Origin: Microbacterium testaceum
GTDB taxonomy: Bacteria; Actinomycetota; Actinomycetes; Actinomycetales; Microbacteriaceae
Direction: 5' to 3'
NCBI RefSeq assembly: GCF_029761935.1
Contig: NZ_CP121699.1
Span: 1,116,001 to 1,180,000, forward strand
Length of the DNA stretch: 64,000 bases
A program made the position numbers and the translations under genes. Positions within the stretch are counted from its first letter, which is position 1. Each line of letters starts with the position of its first letter. Positions 9,511-18,542 of the stretch are shown piece by piece. Below the pieces are notes generated by a model. It was not told the DNA's origin. It worked only from the letters and a program-made list of their open reading frames with translations, and searched no databases.

Positions 9511-11307
9511 TCAGCGCGTGAGCGCCGCCACGGCGTCGTCGACCGACACGGTGTCGCGTTCGCCCGTGCGGCGGTCCCAGAGCTCGACCTGGCCCTCGGC
9601 CGCGCCGCGACCGACGATGAGGATGCGCGGGATGCCGACGAGCTCGGCGTCGCCGAACTTCACACCGGGCGAGACCTTGGGGCGGTCGTCGTAGAGCACG
9701 TCGAGACCGGCGGCCTCGAGCTGGTCGGAGACGGATGCCGCGAGCTCGAACGCCACCGCGTCGCGGCCGGTCGCGACCACGTGCACGTCGAACGGGGCGA
9801 CGGACGCGGGCCAGATGAGGCCCTTGTCGTCGTTGTTGAGCTCGGCGATGATCGCGAGGATGCGGGTGACGCCGATGCCGTATGAACCCATCGTGACGGT
9901 GGCGAGCTTGCCGTTCTCGTCGAGCACCTTCAACCCCAGGGCCTCGGCGTACTTGCGGCCGAGCTGGAAGACGTGACCGATCTCCATACCGCGGGCCAGT
10001 TCCACAGGTCCCGAGCCGTCGGGGGCGGGGTCTCCCGCGCGCACGGTCGAGACCTCGACGAAGCCGTCGCCGACGAAGTCGCGGCCCGCGACGAGCGAGT
10101 GCACGTGCTTCTGGTCGATGTTGGCGCCCGTGATCCACGCCGTGCCATCGACCACTCGGGGGTCGAGGTAGTACCGGATCTTCGTCGCCGACTCCTCGCC
10201 CAGCACGGCGCCGGTCGGCGACCAGGGGCCGATGTAGCCCTTGACCAGCAGGGGGTTCTTCGCGAAGTCGGCCTCGGTGGCCGCCTCGACCTCCGCGGGG
10301 GCGAAGGCGACCTCGACGCGCTTGTCGTCGACGTCGCGGTCACCGGGAAGACCCACGACGACCAGCTCGCGCGTGCCGTCGAGGTGCGTGAGGGCGAGCA
10401 CGACGTTCTTGAGCGTGTGCGCGGCCGTCCACTGGGTGGCCTCGGCCGTGGCCGGGCCGGCGATGCCGGGAGCCGGGGCGTCGAGGTGCGCGTTCGAGTG
10501 GTCGACAAGGGTCGCGATCGTCGGGGTGTTCGGCGAATCGAAGATCACGGCCTCGGGCTGACCCTCGATCGGCAGCGCGTCGGGCACGACGGTCGTGAAG
10601 GCCTCGACGTTGGCCGCGTAACCGCCGGCCGAGCGCACGAAGGTGTCCTCGCCGATTGGGGTCGGGTGCAGGAACTCCTCGGACTTCGATCCGCCCATCG
10701 CGCCGGCGTCGGCGGCGACGATCACGTACTCGAGACCCAGGCGGGTGAAGATGCGCTCGTAGGCGTCACGCTGAGCCTGGTACGAGGCGTCGAGTCCGGC
10801 ATCCGTCGCGTCGAACGAGTACGCGTCCTTCATCGTGAACTCGCGGCCGCGCAGGAGGCCGGCGCGGGGACGCGCTTCGTCGCGGTACTTGTCCTGGATC
10901 TGGTAGATCGTCAGCGGCAGGTCCTTGTACGACGAGTACAGATCCTTCACCAGGAGAGTGAACATCTCCTCGTGGGTGGGCGCGAGCAGGTAGTCGGCGC
11001 CCTTGCGGTCCTGCAGGCGGAACAGCGCCTCGCCGTACTCCTCCCAGCGGCCCGTGACCTCGTACGGCTCGCGGGGCAGCAGAGCCGGGAAGTGAACCTC
11101 GAACGCTCCGGCGTTCGCCATCTCCTCGCGGACGACGGCCTCGATCTTGGCCTTGACCTTCAGACCGAGAGGGAGCCACGCGAAGACGCCCGGGGCGTTG
11201 CGACGGATGTAACCGGCGCGCACGAGCAGGCGGTGACTCGTGACCTCGGCATCCGAGGGATCTTCGCGGAGCGTGCGGAGGAAGTACTTCGACAGACGGG
11301 TGACCAC
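9511..11307 (-). CDS. proS: Prolyl-tRNA synthetase
   Basis: Class II enzyme that charges tRNA-Pro. The 598-residue protein starts at the GTG at 11307 ([21 protein letters not shown]), in line with the family N-terminus; TAGACT lies 8 bases upstream, so the mRNA may be leaderless. Seen in order: catalytic core with the motif 2 region ([19 protein letters not shown]), the inserted editing domain (about 230-400), motif 3 around [12 protein letters not shown], and the C-terminal anticodon-binding domain. It belongs to the ancestral proS-nusA-infB neighbourhood but is now 5.5 kb upstream of nusA. Confidence 0.96.
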   Translation of the reverse strand: MVTRLSKYFLRTLREDPSDAEVTSHRLLVRAGYIRRNAPGVFAWLPLGLKVKAKIEAVVREEMANAGAFEVHFPALLPREPYEVTGRWEEYGEALFRLQDRKGADYLLAPTHEEMFTLLVKDLYSSYKDLPLTIYQIQDKYRDEARPRAGLLRGREFTMKDAYSFDATDAGLDASYQAQRDAYERIFTRLGLEYVIVAADAGAMGGSKSEEFLHPTPIGEDTFVRSAGGYAANVEAFTTVVPDALPIEGQPEAVIFDSPNTPTIATLVDHSNAHLDAPAPGIAGPATAEATQWTAAHTLKNVVLALTHLDGTRELVVVGLPGDRDVDDKRVEVAFAPAEVEAATEADFAKNPLLVKGYIGPWSPTGAVLGEESATKIRYYLDPRVVDGTAWITGANIDQKHVHSLVAGRDFVGDGFVEVSTVRAGDPAPDGSGPVELARGMEIGHVFQLGRKYAEALGLKVLDENGKLATVTMGSYGIGVTRILAIIAELNNDDKGLIWPASVAPFDVHVVATGRDAVAFELAASVSDQLEAAGLDVLYDDRPKVSPGVKFGDAELVGIPRILIVGRGAAEGQVELWDRRTGERDTVSVDDAVAALTR

Positions 11308-11354
11308 GAGAGACGAGTCTAGGCCGCGAGGGAGGGAGGAATGGATGCCGGGGG

Positions 11355-12473
11355 TCACCCGAGCGCGCCGATGATGTTCGCGGCGAGCGCGCGCATCTGC
11401 TCCTCGGAAAGATCCGTGCCCACCGCCTCGATGATCCCCCCGTCGGCGTCCGCGCGCAGTCGCCCGCCGACCCCGTTCGCCGGTGGGATCCACCACGCGG
11501 CTCGGGCCCCGTCGACCTGAACGGGAGTGCCGCCGAACCGCTCCACCTCACTCGGATCCGATTGCAGGCCGGGGGCGATACTGAGCCGCAGCGTGAAATA
11601 GTCGGGCTCGTCGTACACGGGAGGGGCGACCGAGCACCAGGCGGCCGCACCGCGAGCGGTGAGGATGTCCCACTCCTGACCCTGCGGCACGTTGTCGGTT
11701 CCCACCGGTTCGAGTCCGACACGGCCAAGGGTCTGCTCGACGGCGCCACGGAGACGGTCCTGACAGCCATCGAGATGCCAGGCCGCCGCCGGAAGCGCCC
11801 GCTCGATTCCCGGCGAGGCGGCAGCGCGCGACCCCACCGCCGCTACCGCGTCCAACGCCACGGAGGCGCTGCTCGCGTACGCGGACACCCACGCGTCCCC
11901 GAAGCGTTCCGAATAGTCGCATGGTCCGCCCTCGCAGACCGGGGCGACGCCGATCCTCGCGCGGACGGCGTCCGGCACGACGGAGTAGGGAAGAACGGTG
12001 ACGCCCACCGACTGCCACCCCGAGGAGTCCTGCGTCCGCCAGTGGCACGAGACCCCGCCCAGCGATCGAGCGTCCCAGACGGACAGCCCCTCCCACAGAC
12101 GCATCGGAACACCGACCACCGAAGATGCCGCATCGGCATCGAGCACAGCCGAACAGTCCCCACCGAAGGCGAGAACCGGCGACGAGGAGGTCGGCGTCGG
12201 GGTCGGGGTCGGGGTCGGCGCGACAGTCGGCGTCGCCGTCAGCACCGGCTCCGCCGTGGCGGTCGGGCTCGGCGACGGCGTGGTCGCGATCTCGGGCGCG
12301 CTCAGCGTCGAGGTCACCGCCACTCCCCCGGCGATCGCGACCACCAGAGCCGCCGCCACGGAGCCCGCGATCCAGGCGTTCCGGTGCGCACCGACGGGCG
12401 TGATGTCGTGGGCGCCGCCCACGATGCGGGCGCGCAGGGCCGCGCGCTCGGAGGGCGTCAGTTCGTCGTTCAT
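11355..12473 (-). CDS. Single-pass membrane protein paired with ECF sigma factor (candidate anti-sigma)
   Basis: The 372-residue protein has a short cytoplasmic N-terminus (about 1-31), one membrane helix ([20 protein letters not shown], about 34-53), a Thr/Pro-repeat linker (about 65-95) and a roughly 270-residue outer domain with several cysteines ([31 protein letters not shown]). Its ATG overlaps the stop of the sigma-factor gene by 4 bases, so the two are translationally coupled. Position and topology suggest an anti-sigma factor, but I see no zinc-binding HxxxCxxC motif and the cytoplasmic part is very short. The outer domain resembles DUF3558-type lipoprotein domains only loosely. Function is inferred. 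Confidence 0.7.
   Translation of the reverse strand: MNDELTPSERAALRARIVGGAHDITPVGAHRNAWIAGSVAAALVVAIAGGVAVTSTLSAPEIATTPSPSPTATAEPVLTATPTVAPTPTPTPTPTSSSPVLAFGGDCSAVLDADAASSVVGVPMRLWEGLSVWDARSLGGVSCHWRTQDSSGWQSVGVTVLPYSVVPDAVRARIGVAPVCEGGPCDYSERFGDAWVSAYASSASVALDAVAAVGSRAAASPGIERALPAAAWHLDGCQDRLRGAVEQTLGRVGLEPVGTDNVPQGQEWDILTARGAAAWCSVAPPVYDEPDYFTLRLSIAPGLQSDPSEVERFGGTPVQVDGARAAWWIPPANGVGGRLRADADGGIIEAVGTDLSEEQMRALAANIIGALG
12190..12220. repeat. Hexanucleotide repeat (GTCGGG-like) in the linker
   Basis: About five near-perfect six-base units (GGGGTC and GGCGTC) encode the Thr-Pro repeat of the membrane protein's linker. Gain or loss of units would change the linker length without shifting the frame. 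Confidence 0.7.
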
Positions 12474-13000
12474 GCCCGTGCCCCTTCCAGCGCGAGCTCG
12501 CCGCGCAATTTCGCTTTAGCGCGGGCGAGCCGCGATTTGACCGTTCCGGCCGGGATGCCGAGAGCCTGAGCGATCTCGCGCTCGGCGTAGCCCTCGAGCA
12601 CCGACAGAACGACGACCGCCTGCTCCCGTTCGGGCAGACGCTTGAGCGCGGAGAGCACGCCGCTGTCGTCGTGAGTGTCCATCGACACCTGCGCGGCGAC
12701 GGGAGCCCGATCGAGCAGGGCGCGATAACGCCTGCCCGACCGCTCGAGATTCCGGGCGCTGTGCGCGACGGTCGTCAACAGCCATGGCAGCGGCGACCCC
12801 TCGACCAGACGCACCGAGGCGCGTTTGCGCCACAGTTCGAAGAAGGCCACCGTCACGGCATCCTTCGCGTCCTCTCGATTCGTCAGCAGCCGCGAGGCGT
12901 GCCGGAACAGCCGCGTCTCGTGCCGATCGAACAGCGCGGCGAGCGCGAGCTCGTCGCCTTGGCGCACCCGGGTCCACAGCCCGGCGTCGTCGTCATCCAC
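12470..13000 (-). CDS. ECF-type RNA polymerase sigma factor
   Basis: Directs RNA polymerase to alternative promoters. 176 residues with region 2 (LAALFDRHETRLFRHASRLL to AFFELWRKR, about 20-60) and region 4 (LKRLPEREQAVVVLSVLEGY then a helix-turn-helix in EREIAQALGIPAGTVKSRLARA, about 115-165). No extra C-terminal domain. It overlaps the following membrane protein by 4 bases. No close sigma-specific target can be read from the sequence. Confidence 0.92.
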   Translation of the reverse strand: MDDDDAGLWTRVRQGDELALAALFDRHETRLFRHASRLLTNREDAKDAVTVAFFELWRKRASVRLVEGSPLPWLLTTVAHSARNLERSGRRYRALLDRAPVAAQVSMDTHDDSGVLSALKRLPEREQAVVVLSVLEGYAEREIAQALGIPAGTVKSRLARAKAKLRGELALEGARA

Positions 13001-13105
13001 ACTCTGTAATGTCCATGATCCGTCGATCGGTTCACGACCGACGCGGCAATTTCGGTAACGAAAGGGTGACGGCTCGACTACTCACCTCCCCCGGGCACCC
13101 AGGTC

Positions 13106-13495
13106 TCACCACTGAACGGCGAGGCCCGCCAACCGAGAGAACGCGTCGTCGCTGCTGAGAAGCGTGAGGGACTCCACCATCGCCTGCGCGGCGAGCATCC
13201 GGTCGAACGGGTCACGATGATCCCACTGCAGGGATCCAGCGAGGAGCGCGTGGGTCTCATCGATGGGAAGCCTCTCCGCGCCGAGGCGATCCAGATGGCG
13301 CGCGTAGCCCCCGACGAGCGCATCGGCGTGCGGGAGCTTGCCGATCCTCTGCTTCGTCGAGATCTCCCACGCCGAGGCGGCGGACACGACGATCGTCGAC
13401 GACGGGTCAGCGAGGACAGCCGAGGAAGCCGGCCCGAGGCGGGCCGGGGCGGTCAGGGCCCAGAGAAGCGTGTGCGTGTCGAGCAGATACCTCAC
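13106..13495 (-). CDS. PIN-domain toxin (VapC-like) of a type II toxin-antitoxin pair
   Basis: Predicted ribonuclease of 129 residues. Acidic residues of the PIN active site are visible: VRYLLDTHTLLW (Asp 6), SAWEISTKQRIGKL (Glu), WDHRDPFDRMLAAQA (Asp pair) and LLSSDDAF. Starts at a GTG that overlaps the antitoxin stop by 4 bases, the usual coupled arrangement. PIN proteins of this subtype (with WEI and KLPHAD-type segments) commonly pair with Phd-like antitoxins. Confidence 0.88.
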   Translation of the reverse strand: MRYLLDTHTLLWALTAPARLGPASSAVLADPSSTIVVSAASAWEISTKQRIGKLPHADALVGGYARHLDRLGAERLPIDETHALLAGSLQWDHRDPFDRMLAAQAMVESLTLLSSDDAFSRLAGLAVQW

Positions 13496-13728
13496 GCACC
13501 GACCTCCCAGGCGGAGAGCTCCTCTTCGGGAAGGGGATCGGCGAACGACTCCGGGATGGCATAGGCCACGAAGCCCAACTCCCGCTCCGCGGGCGGCTCG
13601 ACAGCGACCAGCCGCGCAGCCGGGGTATCGCCCCGCGCGATGACGACCTCGTCGCCACGTTGCACGGAGGCGATGAGGGCAGACAGGTGCGTCTTCGCGT
13701 ACTGCACTTTCACTCGCGACGTCTTCAT
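13492..13728 (-). CDS. Phd/YefM-family antitoxin
   Basis: 78-residue DNA-binding antitoxin: MKTSRVKVQYAKTHLSALIA at the N-terminus is the typical Phd fold segment, followed by GDEVVIARGDTPAARLVAVEP and an acidic toxin-wrapping tail (PLPEEELSAWEVGA). The ATG at 13728 fits the family; a longer in-frame start upstream would overlap the promoter. A palindrome at 13770-13788 upstream is a likely autoregulatory operator. Expected to neutralise the neighbouring PIN protein. Confidence 0.87.
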   Translation of the reverse strand: MKTSRVKVQYAKTHLSALIASVQRGDEVVIARGDTPAARLVAVEPPAERELGFVAYAIPESFADPLPEEELSAWEVGA

Positions 13729-13757
13729 GCGACCAGACTCGCACCCACCTCCGACAC

Positions 13758-13788
13758 TGGTCAACCGCACTTGGTCAATTTGATCAAG
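13758..13788 (-). promoter_or_regulatory. Predicted operator/promoter of the toxin-antitoxin pair
   Basis: An imperfect 19-base palindrome (minus strand CTTGATCAAATTGACCAAG, 13770-13788) is followed by a second TTGACC copy at about 13759-13764, which could serve as -35 box; 18 bases later GAGTCT could be the -10, 6 bases before the antitoxin ATG. The palindrome overlaps the last codons of benE. Site inferred from symmetry only. Confidence 0.5.
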
Positions 13789-14971
13789 CGGCGCGACGCC
13801 TTCCGACGTGCAGCACGGCGCGCACGATGAGTCCCGCCAGCAGGGCCCAGAAGGCCGCGCTCACCCCGAACACCGCGATCCCGGATGCCGCCACGAGGAA
13901 GGTCACCACGGCCGGCACCCGCTCTCCGGGGTCGTCGATGGCCTGCTGCACGGCGGAGCCGAACGCGCCGAACAGGGCCACCCCGGCCACCGCCGGGATG
14001 ACGCCGGCGGGGGCGAGCAGCACGATCGCCGCGAACGCCGCCGACAGCGCCCCGAGCACAAGGTATGTCCCCCCGGCCGATACTCCGGCAACCCAGCGCT
14101 TCTTCGGGTCGGGGTGGGAGTCGGGGCCCGCCGCGATCGCCGCGCTGATGGCACCGAGGTTCATCGCGTGTCCGCCGAAGGTCGCGGCGGCCGCCGAGCC
14201 GAGGCCGGTGACGAGCATCGCGGGGCGCCACGGGATCGTGTAGCCGAGGCTCCGCATGACGGCCACGCCGGGTACGTTCTGCGACGCCATCGTCACCACG
14301 AACAGGGGTAACGCGATCCCGACGACCGCGCCGACCGTGAGTGCGGGGGTGGCGAACTCCAGCCGGGGCAGGAGCGAGGCGGCATCCGCGTTCACCCCCG
14401 TGCGGGTGAGCTCCACCGCGACCACCGCGATTGCCGCGACGAAGGCGAGCGGCACGGCCCATCGGGGAAGCAGACGGGATGCCACGAGCCACACGATCAG
14501 CACGGGCGCCACGCCCCACGGGTCGTCGACGAGCCCGACGAACGGCGCGACGCACAACGGCAGCAGCACGCCGGCGAGCATCGCCTGCGCGATCGAGGGA
14601 GGGATGCGGGCGATCAGCGCGCCGAGCGGCGGGAACAGGGCCGTGCACAGGATCAGTGCCGCGCAGACGAGGAAGCCCCCCACGACCGCGGGCCAGCCGC
14701 CGTCGACGGCGCCGGTCGCCGCGAGCAGCGCGACGCCGGGCGTCGACCAGGCGACGGTGATCGGGATGCGGTAGCGACCGGCCAGCACGATGCAGCCCAC
14801 CCCGACGACGAGGGTGATGGCGAGCAGTCCGCTCGCCGCCTGCGCGGGCGTCGCACCCACCGCCCGCAGGCCCGTGAGGACCACCGCGAAGGTGCTGGTG
14901 AAGCCGACGAGGGCCGTGACCACGCCGGCGATGAGCGGGCGGGCGAGGGAGGCGCGTGCAGTGTCGGTCAT
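13784..14971 (-). CDS. benE: BenE family benzoate/H+ symporter-like transporter
   Basis: Integral membrane protein of 395 residues with about 12 hydrophobic segments. Segments such as VAWSTPGVALLAATGA and ATFGGHAMNLGAISAAIAAGPDSHPDPKKRW are characteristic of BenE/YdcO transporters, which import benzoate or related aromatic acids with protons in the few members studied. No benzoate-degradation genes are near, so the substrate is uncertain. TAGCGT lies 10 bases upstream of the ATG. Its 3' end carries the operator of the downstream toxin-antitoxin pair. Confidence 0.88.
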   Translation of the reverse strand: MTDTARASLARPLIAGVVTALVGFTSTFAVVLTGLRAVGATPAQAASGLLAITLVVGVGCIVLAGRYRIPITVAWSTPGVALLAATGAVDGGWPAVVGGFLVCAALILCTALFPPLGALIARIPPSIAQAMLAGVLLPLCVAPFVGLVDDPWGVAPVLIVWLVASRLLPRWAVPLAFVAAIAVVAVELTRTGVNADAASLLPRLEFATPALTVGAVVGIALPLFVVTMASQNVPGVAVMRSLGYTIPWRPAMLVTGLGSAAAATFGGHAMNLGAISAAIAAGPDSHPDPKKRWVAGVSAGGTYLVLGALSAAFAAIVLLAPAGVIPAVAGVALFGAFGSAVQQAIDDPGERVPAVVTFLVAASGIAVFGVSAAFWALLAGLIVRAVLHVGRRRAA

Positions 14972-15045
14972 GAGACTTCCGACGCTATCGGAACAAAAGC
15001 CGACTGCCGACGCTCAGATGAGCGCCGAGCGGATCGGGTACGCGG

Positions 15046-16197
15046 TCAGGCGGTGATGACCTGCGCGGTACCGGTGGCGGCGTCGGGGCCCATCTCGGCC
15101 GCGAGGCGGTTCGCCTCGGCGATCAGCGTCGCCACGATCTCGCTCTCGGGCACGGTCTTGACGACCTCGCCCTTCACGAAGATCTGACCCTTGCCGTTAC
15201 CCGAGGCGACACCCAGGTCGGCGTCGCGCGCCTCACCGGGTCCGTTGACGACGCAGCCCATGACGGCCACGCGCAGCGGGACGGTCATGTCCTTCAGGCC
15301 CTCGGTCACGTCGTCGGCGAGCGTGTACACGTCGACCTGCGCGCGACCGCACGAGGGGCACGAGACGATCTCGAGCTTGCGTTCGCGCAGGTTCAGCGAC
15401 TGCAGGATCTGGTGGCCGACCTTGACCTCTTCGGCCGGAGGGGCCGAGAGCGACACGCGGATGGTGTCGCCGATGCCCTCCGACAGCAGGATGCCGAACG
15501 CCGTGGCGCTCTTGATCGTGCCCTGGAACGCGGGTCCGGCCTCGGTCACGCCGAGGTGCAGGGGCCAGTCGCCCCGCTCGGCGAGCAGACGGTAGGCCTT
15601 CACCATGACGATCGGGTCGTTGTGTTTGACCGAGATCTTGAAGTCGTGGAAGTCGTGCTCCTCGAACAGCGAGGCCTCCCACACGGCGCTCTCGACGAGT
15701 GCTTCGGGGGTGGCCTTGCCGTACTTCTCGAGCAGGCGGCGATCGAGCGATCCGGCGTTGACGCCGATGCGCAGCGAGACGCCGGCGTCTTTCGCGGCCT
15801 TGGCGATCGCGCCGACCTGGTCGTCGAACTTGCGGATGTTGCCCGGGTTCACGCGCACCGCGCCGCACCCGGCGTCGATCGCCTGGAAGACGTACTTCGG
15901 CTGGAAGTGGATGTCGGCGATGACCGGGATCTGGCTCTTCTTCGCGATGATGTGCAGCACGTCGGCGTCGTCCTGCGACGGCACGGCGACGCGCACGATC
16001 TCGCATCCGGATGCCGTGAGCTCGGCGATCTGCTGCAGCGTGGCGTTGATGTTGGTGGTGGGCGTCGTGGTCATCGACTGGACGCTGACGGGAGCGTCGC
16101 CACCGACGAGCACCTTGCCGACCCGGATCTGGCGGGTCTTGCGACGGGGCGCGAGGGTCTCCGGCACGCGGGGCATTCCGAGGTTCACAGCAGGCAC
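15046..16197 (-). CDS. ispG: 4-hydroxy-3-methylbut-2-en-1-yl diphosphate synthase
   Basis: Iron-sulphur enzyme of the MEP isoprenoid pathway, converting the cyclodiphosphate to HMBPP. 383 residues. The cluster-binding cysteines are seen in [12 protein letters not shown] and [15 protein letters not shown]-terminal TIM-barrel part has [20 protein letters not shown]. Start GTG at 16197 ([13 protein letters not shown]) with TAGGCT (complement at 16204-16209) 6 bases upstream, a predicted leaderless mRNA. Together with dxr (21.8 kb) it gives two MEP pathway genes in this neighbourhood; rseP sits between them as in many actinobacteria. Confidence 0.97.
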   Translation of the reverse strand: MPAVNLGMPRVPETLAPRRKTRQIRVGKVLVGGDAPVSVQSMTTTPTTNINATLQQIAELTASGCEIVRVAVPSQDDADVLHIIAKKSQIPVIADIHFQPKYVFQAIDAGCGAVRVNPGNIRKFDDQVGAIAKAAKDAGVSLRIGVNAGSLDRRLLEKYGKATPEALVESAVWEASLFEEHDFHDFKISVKHNDPIVMVKAYRLLAERGDWPLHLGVTEAGPAFQGTIKSATAFGILLSEGIGDTIRVSLSAPPAEEVKVGHQILQSLNLRERKLEIVSCPSCGRAQVDVYTLADDVTEGLKDMTVPLRVAVMGCVVNGPGEARDADLGVASGNGKGQIFVKGEVVKTVPESEIVATLIAEANRLAAEMGPDAATGTAQVITA

Positions 16198-16259
16198 GGG
16201 CTCAGCCTACGCCGCCCTCACCGCACGGCGCCTGAACCGGTGCCGAAAGGCTGCTGTGG

Positions 16260-16265
16260 TAGGTT
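16260..16265 (+). promoter_or_regulatory. -10 box of the tryptophan leader transcript
   Basis: TAGGTT fits the actinobacterial TANNNT box and ends 7 bases before the leader-peptide ATG at 16273, so transcription probably starts on or next to that ATG. No good -35 is visible. Confidence 0.6.
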
Positions 16266-16272
16266 CGGCGCC

Positions 16273-16308
16273 ATGCGCGCTCACACATCCTGGTGGCCCA
16301 CCGTTTAG
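16273..16308 (+). CDS. trpL: Tryptophan leader peptide (MRAHTSWWPTV)
   Basis: An 11-residue open frame with two adjacent TGG codons at 16291-16296, directly followed by alternative RNA stems. This is the layout of a transcription attenuator: a ribosome stalled at the Trp codons when charged tRNA-Trp is scarce. Actinobacterial trpE leaders known from Streptomyces and Corynebacterium also carry tandem Trp codons. The peptide has no ribosome site and probably is read from a leaderless mRNA. Confidence 0.88.
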   Translation: MRAHTSWWPTV

Positions 16309-16370
16309 GCGGTGCGCACGCATGCAACAGACCGCCCTCCCCCTGGGGAATCCGGCGGTCTTCGTGTTTT
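16299..16370 (+). terminator. Trp attenuator with competing hairpins
   Basis: Four segments are visible: 1 = CACCG (16299-16303), 2 = GGCGGTG (16308-16314), 3 = GACCGCC (16330-16336), 4 = GGCGGTC (16354-16360). Segment 3 pairs with 4 (7 bases, extended by CCCC/GGGG inside) and is followed by TTCGTGTTTT, an intrinsic terminator. Segment 2 (GGCGGT) can instead pair with 3 (ACCGCC) as antiterminator, and segment 1 can sequester segment 2. Stalling at the Trp codons covers segment 1 and should favour read-through. Confidence 0.85.
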
Positions 16371-16418
16371 CGGCGGCCGCGACGGAACCTCGCTCAGCAC
16401 AGACGGAAAGACATCTCG

Positions 16419-18398
16419 ATGACCGGGCTCGACCCCTCTCCCCTGCTCTCGGACCTCGCCGCAGGTTCCGCCCCCTTCGCCCTCATCGCCCGTGACGGGG
16501 CGACCGTCGAGGTCCTCACCGGAGACGTCGTCGACGTCGAGCTCCTCGCCGACATCCCGTTGACGGATGCCGACGGCGTCGCCCGCGAGGTGCTCGCGCT
16601 CGTCCCGTACCGACAGGTGCGCGAGCGCGGCTTCGTCTGCCACGACGACGGGGCCCCGCTGCGCTGTCTGGTGATCGGCGACCGCGTGTCCCTGCCGCGG
16701 GCCGAGGCCATGGCATCCCTCCCCTCCTCCCCCGTGCCGTTGGCGGACGCCGGCTTCGACATCAGCGACGAGGACTACGCCCGCATCGTGCGCCGCGTGA
16801 TCGCCGACGAGATCGGCCGCGGCGAGGGGGCGAACTTCGTGATCCGTCGCGACTTCGTCGCCGGCGTCGACGTCGACCCCCGGATCGCCGCTCTGACGTG
16901 GTTCCGCGCGCTGCTCGAGCACGAGAAGGGCGCGTACTGGACGTTCGCTGTCGTCACCGACGATCACATCGCGGTGGGCGCGAGCCCCGAGGCGCACGTC
17001 AGCGCGAAGGACGGCGTCGTCACGATGAACCCCATCTCGGGCACCTTCCGCCACCCCGCCGGCGGCGCGACCGCCGAGACCCTCGCGGAGTTCCTGCGCT
17101 CGACCAAAGAGACCGAAGAGCTCTTCATGGTCGTCGACGAAGAGCTGAAGATGATGAGCGCCGTCTGCAGCGACGGCGGTCGGATCACCGGGCCGCACCT
17201 CAAAGAGATGTCACGGCTCACGCACACCGAGTACATGCTGCGAGGCTCGAGCGACCTCGACCCCCGCGACATCCTGCGCGAGACGATGTTCGCCCCCACC
17301 GTGACCGGCTCGCCCATGCAGAACGCGTGCACGGTGATCGCCCGCCACGAGACCGTCCCCCGCGGGTACTACTCCGGTGTCGCGGCGCTGTTCACCCCGA
17401 ACGGCTCGACCGAGGGCCCCACGCACGACCTCGACGCGCCGATCCTCATCCGCACGGCGTACCTGGTCGACGGGCGACTGCGCGTCCCCGTGGGCGCGAC
17501 CCTCGTGCGCCACTCCGATCCCGACGGCGAGGTGGGCGAGACCCACGGAAAGGCGGCGGGCGTGCTCGGCGCCATCGGAGCGATCCCCCGGGACGCTCCC
17601 GCCGTTCCGGCCGACGCCGACCCCGACGCTCCGGCCGCGGCCCGCCGGCCGTTGGCCGAAGACCCCGCGATCGCCGAACTGCTGACCTCGCGCAACGACC
17701 GTCTCGCACCGTTCTGGATGAACCCGCAGGACCCCGACGGATCGGGCCCCTTCGCAGGCCGTACGGCGCTGGTGGTGGATGCCGAGGACCGCTTCACCAC
17801 GATGCTCGCGCATCAGCTGCGTCACCTGGGCCTGGACACCCGCATCGTGCCGTGGTCGGAAGCGACGGACGACGAGATCGACGCCGCCGACCTGGTCGTC
17901 TCGGGTCCCGGGCCCGGCGACCCGCGCGACGACAGCCCCCGCATGACGGCGATGCGGCGAGTGGTCTCGCGGCGGCTCTTCCGCCACGCTCCGCTCCTCG
18001 CGGTGTGTCTGAGCCATCAGATCCTCGCCGACCAGCTCGGCATCGACCTCGCCCCTCTCGCACAGCCGCACCAGGGCCTGCAGAAGAGCGTCGACGTGTT
18101 CGGCGAGAGCGCCTCGATCGGTTTCTACAACACGTTCACGGCACGCGTGGCCCCGGGTACGACCGAGCGGGGGATCGTCGTCGAATCGATCACCGCGAAC
18201 GGAGAAGCGACGAGCGCCGCGCTCCCCCTGAATAAGGGGCGCATCGACATCCCCGCGGAGGTCGCGGCCGATCCCGAAACCGGCGACGTCTACGCCCTGC
18301 ACGGGCCCGGATTCGCGAGCGTGCAGGGTCACCTCGAGTCGATCCTGTCGCGCGACGGCATGCGCACGCTGGAGCGCTTGATCGCCCACGCGCTCTGA
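16419..18398 (+). CDS. PhzE-like fused anthranilate/ADIC synthase with glutaminase domain
   Basis: Chorismate-using enzyme of 659 residues: chorismate-binding domain (about 1-430) fused to a class I glutamine amidotransferase (about 465-659). Seen: GASPEAHVSAKDGVVTMNPI with PISGT, DEELKMMSAVCSDGGR, PTVTGSP, and in the glutaminase half the nucleophile Cys in LAVCLSHQI and the His/Glu of GHLESI. Length, order and many segments resemble PhzE (2-amino-2-deoxyisochorismate synthase) more than classic TrpE-TrpG fusions. But the attenuator with Trp codons in front says it serves tryptophan synthesis, so anthranilate synthase is the likelier role. No other trp or phz gene is in the window. Start ATG at 16419 with GGAAAG upstream. 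Confidence 0.85.
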   Translation: MTGLDPSPLLSDLAAGSAPFALIARDGATVEVLTGDVVDVELLADIPLTDADGVAREVLALVPYRQVRERGFVCHDDGAPLRCLVIGDRVSLPRAEAMASLPSSPVPLADAGFDISDEDYARIVRRVIADEIGRGEGANFVIRRDFVAGVDVDPRIAALTWFRALLEHEKGAYWTFAVVTDDHIAVGASPEAHVSAKDGVVTMNPISGTFRHPAGGATAETLAEFLRSTKETEELFMVVDEELKMMSAVCSDGGRITGPHLKEMSRLTHTEYMLRGSSDLDPRDILRETMFAPTVTGSPMQNACTVIARHETVPRGYYSGVAALFTPNGSTEGPTHDLDAPILIRTAYLVDGRLRVPVGATLVRHSDPDGEVGETHGKAAGVLGAIGAIPRDAPAVPADADPDAPAAARRPLAEDPAIAELLTSRNDRLAPFWMNPQDPDGSGPFAGRTALVVDAEDRFTTMLAHQLRHLGLDTRIVPWSEATDDEIDAADLVVSGPGPGDPRDDSPRMTAMRRVVSRRLFRHAPLLAVCLSHQILADQLGIDLAPLAQPHQGLQKSVDVFGESASIGFYNTFTARVAPGTTERGIVVESITANGEATSAALPLNKGRIDIPAEVAADPETGDVYALHGPGFASVQGHLESILSRDGMRTLERLIAHAL

Positions 18399-18456
18399 CC
18401 CGCGCTTTCGGACGCGCTCGGGAACCTCTTCGTCAAGGCGGCGGAGCCTGAACCGA

Positions 18457-18522
18457 GGTGGCTGAGCGTGTCGAAGTCACCGGCCCTCGCGGACCCCGGA
18501 CCCTTCGTCATGCTCAGGGACC
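18457..18522. repeat. Intergenic inverted element between convergent genes
   Basis: Left arm GGTGGCTGAGCGTGTCGAAG (18457-18476) and right arm CTTCGTCATGCTCAGGGACC (18503-18522) are imperfect inverted copies. The element fills the 144-base gap between the ends of the PhzE-like gene and rseP and could act as a bidirectional terminator. A related element is at 21749-21806. Confidence 0.65.
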
Positions 18523-18542
18523 TTCGAACCGCGAGCGCGCGC

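Noticed and set aside
12470..12473. Possible frameshift site at the sigma/membrane protein overlap
   Set aside because: A plain ATGA overlap; both genes are complete, so coupling and not frameshifting explains it.
16419..18398. Phenazine biosynthesis cluster
   Set aside because: Only the PhzE-like enzyme is present; no phzA/B/D/F/G genes around and a Trp attenuator in front.
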